A DNA stretch of 16,471 nucleotides, taken from Streptomyces sp. NRRL B-1140. GTDB lineage: Bacteria > Actinomycetota > Actinomycetes > Streptomycetales > Streptomycetaceae. A program made the position numbers and the translations under genes. Position 1 is the first letter of the stretch, and each line of letters starts with the position of its first letter. Shown here piece by piece: positions 6,803 to 12,183 of this stretch. The notes below the pieces were generated by a model, which saw nothing but the letters and a program-made list of their open reading frames with translations, ran no database searches and was not told the DNA's origin. The stretch is from positions 1 to 16,471 of the forward strand of contig NZ_LGEA01000129.1 of assembly GCF_001280065.1 (NCBI RefSeq), given 5' to 3'.

Positions 6803-6830
6803 CGGCCTCCCGGTGGGGGCCGGGAGGCCG
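6803..6830. terminator. distal hairpin between the hypothetical gene and chpE
   Basis: CGGCCTCCCGG (6803-6813) and CCGGGAGGCCG (6820-6830) form a perfect 11-bp stem with a TGGGGG loop. It lies between convergent genes and can serve both strands. No U-tract. Confidence 0.75.
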
Positions 6831-6833
6831 GGG

Positions 6834-6860
6834 TCACCTCCGGCTCGGAGACGGAGGTGA
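6834..6860 (-). terminator. proximal hairpin just after the chpE stop codon
   Basis: TCACCTCCG (6834-6842) and CGGAGGTGA (6852-6860) form a perfect 9-bp stem with a 9-nt loop. It starts 5 nt past the chpE stop (6866-6868 on the minus strand). With the larger hairpin beyond it, it makes a tandem terminator or a 3'-end stabiliser for the chaplin mRNA. Confidence 0.65.
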
Positions 6861-6865
6861 GGGTG

Positions 6866-7108
6866 TCAGTGGTTGACGGCGAGGTTGCCGAAGGCCGGGT
6901 TCAGGATGCCCACGACGTTCACGCTGTTGCCGGAGACGTTGACCGGGACGTGCACCGGGGCCTGGACGACGTTGCCCGAGCCGACGCCCGGGGAGCCCAC
7001 GGCCTTGCCGTCGGCGTGCGCGCTGGTGGCGGAGGCCATGCCCGCGCCGGCGGCCAGCAGGCCACCCGTCACCATCGTCACGGCCGCTGCCTTCTTCAGG
7101 TTCTTCAC
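6866..7108 (-). CDS. chpE: short chaplin, ChpE type
   Basis: The 80-residue precursor has a secretion signal (basic MKNLKK, hydrophobic core to about 27, probable cleavage after TSAHA-32), leaving a mature peptide of about 48 residues that is a single chaplin domain: DGKAVGSPGVGSGN and PVHVPVNVSGNSVNVVGILNPAFGN. Chaplins self-assemble into amyloid-like surface-active films that let aerial hyphae and spores emerge. Like the known ChpE, and unlike most short chaplins, it contains no cysteine. The start is GTG at 7108, fixed by AGGAGGG (7122-7116) 7 nt upstream. It is monocistronic, with its own promoter region and a double hairpin behind. A two-component system lies directly upstream on the same strand. 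Confidence 0.95.
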   Translation of the reverse strand: MKNLKKAAAVTMVTGGLLAAGAGMASATSAHADGKAVGSPGVGSGNVVQAPVHVPVNVSGNSVNVVGILNPAFGNLAVNH

Positions 7109-7179
7109 TTCTGAGCCCTCCTAGCGATTGCCGCGGCAGGCGCCGCAGCACGCACTGGAGAACGGCGGAGATCGATCGG

Positions 7180-7238
7180 GGTTGCGCCATCCGGGGGACG
7201 TTCCCACGACAGTATGAATCTCGGTCCGGAACGCAACC
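7180..7238 (-). promoter_or_regulatory. chpE promoter region with flanking inverted repeat
   Basis: On the minus strand TTGCGT (7236-7231) and TACTGT (7214-7209) are separated by 16 bp and would give a leader of about 94 nt. GGTTGCG (7180-7186) and CGCAACC (7232-7238) form a 7-bp perfect inverted repeat centred on the -10 element, one arm covering the -35. An 8-bp palindrome GATCGATC (7170-7177) lies in the putative leader. The promoter is a prediction; a repressor or activator site is inferred. Confidence 0.4.
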
Positions 7239-7264
7239 TTCCGCACTGCCGTGGGGTGAGCGTG

Positions 7265-7906
7265 TCAGCCGGTCACGCCGTGACGAACGGCCCACAGGGC
7301 GGCCTGTGTTCGGTCGGACAGGTCGAGCTTCATCAGGATGTTGGAGACGTGGGTCTTGACCGTCTTCTCGGAGAGGACCAGCGCGCGGGCGATCTCCCGG
7401 TTGGAGCGGCCGTCCGCTATGAGGCCGAGGACCTCACGCTCCCGCTCGGTGAGGGAACCGGCCCTCGTGGTGCCCGCGTTGGTCTCCTCCTGCGCCAGCA
7501 GCGCACCGGCGACCTCCGGCTGGAGGAGGATGTGCCCGGCGTGGACCGAGCGGATGGCTCCGGCGAGGGCGTCGGGGTCGATGTCCTTGTACACGTAGCC
7601 GGCGGCACCCGCGCGCAGGGCGGGGACCACCGTGCGCTGTTCGGTGAAGCTGGTGACGACCAGCACACGGGCGGGGTGGTCCAGCTCGCGGAGTCTGCGC
7701 AGGGCGTCGACGCCGTCCATGCCCGGCATCTTGACGTCCATGAGGATGACGTCGGGCCTCAACTCCTCGGCACGTTCCACTCCTTCGGCGCCGTCGGCCG
7801 CCTCGCCGACGACCTCGATGTCGTCCTGCACTTCGAGGAAGGTGCGCAGGCCCCGGCGGACGACCTGGTGGTCGTCGACGAGCAGCACCCTGATTGCGTC
7901 AGCCAC
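7265..7906 (-). CDS. NarL/FixJ-family response regulator
   Basis: The 213-residue protein has a receiver domain (about 5-120) with the acidic pocket D11/D12, phospho-acceptor D57 in LMDVKMPGMDG, T85 and K107, all intact. A LuxR-type helix-turn-helix follows at about 148-205 (LTEREREVLGLIADGRSNREIARAL, then SEKTVKTHVSNILMKL). It should dimerise on phosphorylation and bind promoter DNA. The start is GTG at 7906 with GGAGGT (7917-7912) 5 nt upstream; the gene overlaps the end of the kinase gene by 8 bp, so the two are translationally coupled. The nearest downstream gene on the same strand is chpE, 156 nt after the stop. The target genes are not shown by the sequence. Confidence 0.95.
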   Translation of the reverse strand: MADAIRVLLVDDHQVVRRGLRTFLEVQDDIEVVGEAADGAEGVERAEELRPDVILMDVKMPGMDGVDALRRLRELDHPARVLVVTSFTEQRTVVPALRAGAAGYVYKDIDPDALAGAIRSVHAGHILLQPEVAGALLAQEETNAGTTRAGSLTEREREVLGLIADGRSNREIARALVLSEKTVKTHVSNILMKLDLSDRTQAALWAVRHGVTG

Positions 7907-9044
7907 CGGGGACCTCCATCTCGATCACGGTGCCCTTGCCGGGCGCCGATTGCACGGTCAGCGTGCCGCCGGCACCGCTCGCCCGGTCCCGCATCGAGAC
8001 CAGGCCGAGGTGGCGTCCGGCGTGTCGTACCGCGCTCGGGTCGAAGCCGCTGCCGTCGTCCGTGATCCGCAGGACGGCTCCGCCGCCGCGGCGGTCCAGG
8101 GTCACGTCGACGTGGTCGGCGCCGGAGTGGCGCAGGGCGTTGTGCAGGGCTTCCTGGGCCACACGCAGGAGGGCTTCCTCCTGGGAGGCGGGCAGGGCCT
8201 TCACGCCGTGGCCGGCGAAGGTGACGCGGGCGCTGTGGGCCCGGTCGAGGACCTGGATCTGGGTGCGGAGCGTCGCGACGAGGCCGTCCTCGTCGAGGGC
8301 TGCGGGGCGCAACTCGACGACCGCCGCGCGCAGTTCGTCGGCGGCCTCGGCGGCCAGGGCTGCCACCTGCTGGAGTTCGCCCTTGGCGCGGGAGGGGTCG
8401 CGGTCCACCAGGCGGGCCGCGGCCTGGGCGGTCAGGCGCAGGGAGAACAGCTTCTGACTGACCGCGTCGTGCAGTTCGTGGGCGAGGCGGGAGCGCTCCT
8501 CGGCGATGGTGAGTTCGCGGCTGCGTTCGTAGAGGCGGGCGTTGGTGAGGGCGATCGCGGCGTGCTGGGCGAGGATGCCGAGCAGTTCCTCGTCGTCCTC
8601 GGTGAAGCCGCAGCCGCCTTCGGGCCGCTCGCAGTTCTTGTTGGCCAGGAACAGCGCTCCGATGACCTCGTCTCCGTCACGGATCGGCAGGCCCAGGAAG
8701 TCGACCAGGTCGGGGTGGGCCTTGGGCCAGCCCTCGAAGCGGGGGTCCTGGCGGACGTCCGCGAGGCGCTCGGACCTGGCCTCGTGGAGCATCGCGGCGA
8801 GGATGCCGTGCTGGCGCGGGAGGGGGCCGATGGCCTTCCACTGTTCCTCGCTGACGCCGTCCACCACGAACTGGGCGAAGCCGCCGTGGTCGTCCGGGAC
8901 GCCCAGTGCGGCGTACTGGGCGTCGAGCAGCTCGCGGGCCGAGGCGACGATCGTCTTGAGGACGTCGCGCACCTCCAGGTGCCTGCTCATGGCCAGCAAC
9001 GCGGAACTCACCGCGGCGAGGCCGGACCGGGGGCCGTGACTCAT
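7899..9044 (-). CDS. soluble GAF-domain sensor histidine kinase
   Basis: The 381-residue protein has no membrane segment. A GAF sensor domain spans about 20-170 (FLGLPIRDGDEVIGALFLANK, then HAAIALTNARLY). A HisKA_3 dimerisation domain follows at about 180-250, with the phospho-acceptor H192 in RLAHELHDAVSQKL. The HATPase domain (about 285-380) has N302 in the N-box, DDGSGFDP at 329-336 and a G2 box GAGGTLTVQSAPGKGT. It should phosphorylate the overlapping NarL-type regulator. The overall layout resembles the DevS/DosS group with a single GAF domain. H110 in AHPDLVDFLG and cysteines C138 and C145 may be ligand or redox residues. ATG at 9044 has no good Shine-Dalgarno, but TACCGT lies exactly 6 nt upstream. 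Confidence 0.94.
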   Translation of the reverse strand: MSHGPRSGLAAVSSALLAMSRHLEVRDVLKTIVASARELLDAQYAALGVPDDHGGFAQFVVDGVSEEQWKAIGPLPRQHGILAAMLHEARSERLADVRQDPRFEGWPKAHPDLVDFLGLPIRDGDEVIGALFLANKNCERPEGGCGFTEDDEELLGILAQHAAIALTNARLYERSRELTIAEERSRLAHELHDAVSQKLFSLRLTAQAAARLVDRDPSRAKGELQQVAALAAEAADELRAAVVELRPAALDEDGLVATLRTQIQVLDRAHSARVTFAGHGVKALPASQEEALLRVAQEALHNALRHSGADHVDVTLDRRGGGAVLRITDDGSGFDPSAVRHAGRHLGLVSMRDRASGAGGTLTVQSAPGKGTVIEMEVPGG

Positions 9045-9050
9045 GACCTC

Positions 9051-9056
9051 ACGGTA
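9051..9056 (-). promoter_or_regulatory. -10 element placed for a leaderless kinase-regulator transcript
   Basis: The minus strand reads TACCGT-gaggtc-ATG. The spacing is the same as at the NfeD gene and the hypothetical gene at 5924, and would put transcription start on the ATG. No clear -35 is seen. Confidence 0.3.
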
Positions 9057-9142
9057 CCGGCGGGCTGTGACGACGCGGATCGGACCGGTGGCGCGCGGCG
9101 CCCGGTCGGTGGGCCTAGGTCGCGGGGCCGAGAGACAGGACG

Positions 9143-9160
9143 CCGAGGTGTAGGCCTCGG
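9143..9160. promoter_or_regulatory. inverted repeat in the kinase/SDR divergent region
   Basis: CCGAGG (9143-9148) and CCTCGG (9155-9160) are separated by TGTAGG, in the 233-bp divergent gap. A possible -10 for the dehydrogenase operon, TAGGTT (9240-9245), lies further right without a recognisable -35. Nothing else was seen in this gap. Confidence 0.25.
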
Positions 9161-9277
9161 GGTGCCGGGCGGGGGCGTAGGGCGAAGGGACCCGGTGGAG
9201 TGCGGCCCGCGTCCGAGGCGGCCCGGGCGGTCCCGTTCCTAGGTTGAGGGCACGCGATCACGACGAGGGAGCCGATC

Positions 9278-9976
9278 ATGCCGGTTGCGATCATCACCGG
9301 GGCCTCGAAGGGCCTGGGCCGTGCCCTGGCCGAGGCTTTGGCAGGGCGGGGCTGGGACCTGGTGCTCGACGCCAGGGGTGCCGAGGCGCTGGCGGACGCC
9401 GCCGGAGCCGTCTGCGCGTACGACACGCGGGTGACCGCCCTGCCCGGGGACGTCACCGACGCCGCTCACCGTGCGGAGCTGGTCGCGGCGGCCTGGCGGC
9501 TGGGCGGTGTCGACCTGCTGGTGCACAACGCGAGCGCACTGGGTGCCGAGCCGCTGGTCAGGCTGGAGGAGCTGCCCCTGGAGGGGCTGCGCCGGGCACT
9601 GGAGGTGAACCTGGTCGCGGGGCTGGGCCTGGTTCAGGAGGCGCTGCCACAGCTGCGGGCCGCGCGGGCGGGCGCCGTCGTCGCGGTCAGCTCGGACGCC
9701 GCGGCCGAGGCGTACGAGACCTGGGGCGGTTACGGCGCGTCCAAGGCGGCCCTGGACCATCTGATGGCCGTCCTCGCCGTGGAGGAGCCGGGGCTGCGGG
9801 TCTGGGCGGTGGATCCCGGGGACATGGCCACCGACCTGTACGCGGCGGCCGTACCGGACGATGCCGAGCCGCGGCCGGAGCCGGCGGTGGTGGTGCCGGC
9901 GTTCCTGCGGCTGCTGGACGAGCGTCCGGCGAGTGGGCGGTACGGGGCTCCGGCGCTGCTGGACGGGGCCCGATGA
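9278..9976 (+). CDS. short-chain dehydrogenase/reductase (SDR)
   Basis: The 232-residue protein is a classical SDR. The cofactor motif TGASKGLG is at 7-14, the NNAG-like motif reads HNAS at 83-86, and the catalytic set is S138/S139, Y152 and K156 (YGASK), with N111 completing the tetrad. DPGDMATD (179-186) matches the usual PG motif. A basic residue after the Gly-rich loop suggests NADP(H), but this is not decisive. ATG at 9278 has GAGGGAG (9265-9271) 6 nt upstream. The stop overlaps the start of the QueA-like gene in ATGA, so the two are coupled and probably act in one pathway. The substrate is unknown. Confidence 0.92.
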   Translation: MPVAIITGASKGLGRALAEALAGRGWDLVLDARGAEALADAAGAVCAYDTRVTALPGDVTDAAHRAELVAAAWRLGGVDLLVHNASALGAEPLVRLEELPLEGLRRALEVNLVAGLGLVQEALPQLRAARAGAVVAVSSDAAAEAYETWGGYGASKAALDHLMAVLAVEEPGLRVWAVDPGDMATDLYAAAVPDDAEPRPEPAVVVPAFLRLLDERPASGRYGAPALLDGAR

Positions 9977-11016
9977 CCCTGAGGGTGCGGGTGCCGGAGG
10001 AGCTGTCGGCGCGGGTGCCGGTCGAGCAGCGGGGCCCTGGGCTGGAGCGGGACGCCGTACGGCTGCTGGTGTCGCGGGGTGAGGAGGTGGCGCATCACAG
10101 GTTCACGGAGCTGCCGCGGCTGCTGCGGGCCGGGGACCTGCTCGTGGTCAACACCTCGGCCACGCTGGCGGCGGCCGTGGACGGATGGACGGGGCACGCG
10201 CGCGTGGTGGTGCACTTCTCCACCCGCGGGGACGACGGCCGGTGGGCGGTGGAACTGCGGGAGCCCGACGGGCGGGGCACCACGCGCCCGCGGGCGGGCG
10301 GGCCCGCGGGGAGGGAGGTGTGCCTGCCGGGAGGCGTACGGCTGGTGCTGGAGGAGCCGCTGAGCGGGCGGAGCGAGCGGTTGTGGTGGGCGCGGGTGCC
10401 GGGGGCCGGGGTGGCGGGGTTGCTGCGGGAGTACGGGCGGCCCGTTCGCTACGCCTACACGGAGCGCGACCAGCCGCTGTCCGTCTACCAGACGGTGTTC
10501 GCGCTGCCGTCGGCGGACGGGACGGGCAGCGCGGAGATGCCGAGTGCGGCACGGCCCTTCACGGCGCGGATGGTGGCGGAGCTGGTGAGCCGGGGGGTGC
10601 AGTTCGCGCCCCTCACCCTGCACACGGGGGTGGCCTCGGCGGAGGTGCACGAGCCGCCCTACCCGGAGCGGTTCGCGGTGCCCGAGGCGTCCGCGCGGCT
10701 GATCAACGCCGCGAGGGCCGGTGGGGGCCGGGTCGTGGCGGTGGGGACGACCGCGGTGCGGGCGGTGGAGTCGGCGGCGGGCACCGACGGGGCCGTACGC
10801 GCGCGTGCGGGGTGGACGGACCTCGTCGTCACGCCGGAGCGCGGGGTGCGGGTGGTGGACGGGCTGCTGACCGGGCTGCACGAACCGGAGGCCTCCCATC
10901 TGCTGATGCTGGAGGCGGTCGCGGGGCGCCCGGCCATCGAGCGGGGGTACGAGGCCGCGCTGCAAGGGCGCTATCTGTGGCACGAGTTCGGGGACGTGCA
11001 CCTCGTGCTGCCCTGA
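9973..11016 (+). CDS. QueA-like protein (diverged S-adenosylmethionine:tRNA ribosyltransferase-isomerase family)
   Basis: The 347-residue protein aligns by eye with QueA (E. coli 356 residues) over its full length. Conserved landmarks are the N-terminal VPEELSARVPVEQRG, GDLLVVN (54-60), YQTVFA (172-177), TLHTG (215-219), AVGTTAVRAVES (256-267) and a C-terminal block GLHEPEASHLLMLEAVAGRP. QueA transfers the ribosyl group of SAM to 7-aminomethyl-7-deazaguanine in tRNA during queuosine synthesis. Key QueA motifs are altered here: FNNTRVIPARL corresponds to VNTSATLAAAV, and AAPTAGLHF to EMPSAARPF. Coupled translation with an SDR and the absence of tgt or other queuosine genes nearby make a true tRNA role uncertain. 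It could be a different SAM-dependent ribosyltransferase. The start ATG at 9973 overlaps the SDR stop. Confidence 0.82.
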   Translation: MTLRVRVPEELSARVPVEQRGPGLERDAVRLLVSRGEEVAHHRFTELPRLLRAGDLLVVNTSATLAAAVDGWTGHARVVVHFSTRGDDGRWAVELREPDGRGTTRPRAGGPAGREVCLPGGVRLVLEEPLSGRSERLWWARVPGAGVAGLLREYGRPVRYAYTERDQPLSVYQTVFALPSADGTGSAEMPSAARPFTARMVAELVSRGVQFAPLTLHTGVASAEVHEPPYPERFAVPEASARLINAARAGGGRVVAVGTTAVRAVESAAGTDGAVRARAGWTDLVVTPERGVRVVDGLLTGLHEPEASHLLMLEAVAGRPAIERGYEAALQGRYLWHEFGDVHLVLP

Positions 11017-11359
11017 AAGGGCCTCACGCAGAGCATCGCTTGTGCAACGCGTCGTAAGTCTGATCTAGGGGCGGTGTGAGCCCTCGCATAGGACCCACGT
11101 CACGTACGAAAGTGCGTAGGAGACAAAGCCCCACCTTTTGAGCGGCACATACAGTCCAATCTGCCCCGATTTGCCCCTCCCTGATCCACTATCTCCTTTC
11201 GTACGTCACACCTTTGCCACGCCATTTTGCGGCCGCTAAGAATTGCTGACGTCGCTCAGCGCCGTGGGTTCACCTCCGCGGCGTTCGTGTCGGAAACACA
11301 CCGAGTCCAACGCCGGACGCCGAGCGACTCCCGCGCTATTCGAAGAGGTCCCACGCAGC
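11017..11359 (+). other. 343-nt upstream region of the transglycosylase gene, rich in inverted repeats
   Basis: No gene is visible and the base composition is less GC-rich than the surroundings. ACGTACGAAAG (11102-11112) and CTTTCGTACGT (11196-11206) are a perfect 11-bp inverted repeat 83 nt apart; GAGA (11120-11123) and TCTC (11192-11195) could extend the pairing inward. Further right are hairpins GCTGA-cgtcgc-TCAGC (11245-11260) and CGCCGTGG-gttcacct-CCGCGGCG (11260-11283, one G-T pair). The loop-stem sequence CACCTCC (11271-11277) is complementary to the transglycosylase ribosome site GAGGT (11345-11349). A structured regulatory leader is possible. I did not find the conserved boxes of the c-di-AMP (ydaO) riboswitch. 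Confidence 0.5.
11214..11242 (+). promoter_or_regulatory. candidate promoter for the transglycosylase gene
   Basis: TTGCCA (11214-11219) and TAAGAA (11237-11242) are separated by 17 bp. Transcription would start near 11249, giving a leader of about 110 nt that includes the GC-rich hairpin with the anti-ribosome-site sequence. The match to consensus is moderate. Confidence 0.35.
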
Positions 11360-12088
11360 ATGCCCAAGAACATCTTCAGCCGTGTTCAGAGTCGTAGCCT
11401 GACCCGTCACCACAAGATCGCCATGGCCGGTGTCGCCACCCTCGGCGCCGCCGCCATCGGGTTCTCGGCGGTGCCGAGCGGTGCCTCGACCAAGACCACG
11501 ACCGAGGCCGCTCAGCCGGCTGCGGTGGCGTACAGCACCCAGCAGATCAAGGACGTCAAGGCGAGCGTCACGGACCAGATGGCCGGCGCCAGCCTGAAGG
11601 CCGAGCAGATCGCGGCCAAGAAGAAGGCCGAAGCCGCGGCCGCCGCCAAGAAGAAGGCCGCCGCCGAGGCGGCGAAGAAGAAGGCCGAGGCCGAGCGCAA
11701 GGCCAAGGAGGCCGCGAGCCGCGCAGCCAAGCGCGCCGCAGCCAAGAAGGCCGCCGTCAAGACCTACCCGAACAACCTCGACGGCTGGATCCGCGAGTCG
11801 CTCGCCATCCTGAAGAAGCACGACATCCCGGCGTCCTACGACGGCATCCACCGCAACATCATGCGAGAGTCCTCGGGCAACCCGAAGGCGATCAACAACT
11901 GGGACATCAACGCCATCAACGGCATCCCCTCGAAGGGTCTGCTCCAGGTCATCCCGCCGACCTTCAAGACCTGGCACGTCCCCGGCACCTCCTGGGACAT
12001 CTACGACCCGGTCGCCAACATCACCGCCGCCTGCAACTACGCGGCCGACAAGTACGGCTCGATGGACAACGTCGACAGCGCGTACTGA
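11360..12088 (+). CDS. secreted lytic transglycosylase (SLT domain)
   Basis: The 242-residue precursor has an N-terminal export signal (basic 1-19, hydrophobic AMAGVATLGAAAIGFSAV, probable cleavage near SGA-42), then an Ala/Lys/Glu-rich helical stalk (about 76-133, likely coiled coil), and a C-terminal SLT-type domain (about 140-240). The catalytic Glu is E170 in NIMRESSGNP, followed by the family motif SKGLLQVIPPTF (191-202) and DPVANITAACNYAADKYGS. Such enzymes cleave the glycan strands of peptidoglycan outside the membrane. The stalk may cross or bind the wall. ATG at 11360 is preceded by AAGAGGT (11343-11349), a modest ribosome site; the frame is open upstream to 11243, but the signal peptide fits this start. 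The gene is monocistronic and closed by a strong hairpin. Confidence 0.93.
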   Translation: MPKNIFSRVQSRSLTRHHKIAMAGVATLGAAAIGFSAVPSGASTKTTTEAAQPAAVAYSTQQIKDVKASVTDQMAGASLKAEQIAAKKKAEAAAAAKKKAAAEAAKKKAEAERKAKEAASRAAKRAAAKKAAVKTYPNNLDGWIRESLAILKKHDIPASYDGIHRNIMRESSGNPKAINNWDINAINGIPSKGLLQVIPPTFKTWHVPGTSWDIYDPVANITAACNYAADKYGSMDNVDSAY

Positions 12089-12122
12089 GGCCGGCGCGGA
12101 CCTCTGCTCGCTGTACGCACGC

Positions 12123-12160
12123 CGAAGGGCGGCACCCTCCTGACGGGGTGCCGCCCTTCG
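12123..12160. terminator. 15-bp hairpin between transglycosylase and FHA-exporter genes
   Basis: CGAAGGGCGGCACCC (12123-12137) pairs perfectly with GGGTGCCGCCCTTCG (12146-12160) around an 8-nt loop. It lies between convergent genes, 34 nt past the transglycosylase stop and 23 nt past the end of the opposing gene, so it can terminate both. No U-tract. Confidence 0.85.
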
Positions 12161-12183
12161 GGGCGTCGGACGCGGCGCGCCGG

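Noticed and set aside
7632..9242. 536-codon plus-strand reading frame over the kinase and regulator
   Set aside because: Antisense to two well-supported overlapping genes; no domain and no ribosome site.
11017..11359. c-di-AMP (ydaO) riboswitch before the transglycosylase
   Set aside because: This riboswitch is known before some Streptomyces wall hydrolase genes, but the conserved GGGGAACC, GGGGTGAAT and GTCAGCTAACCTCG-like boxes were not found here.
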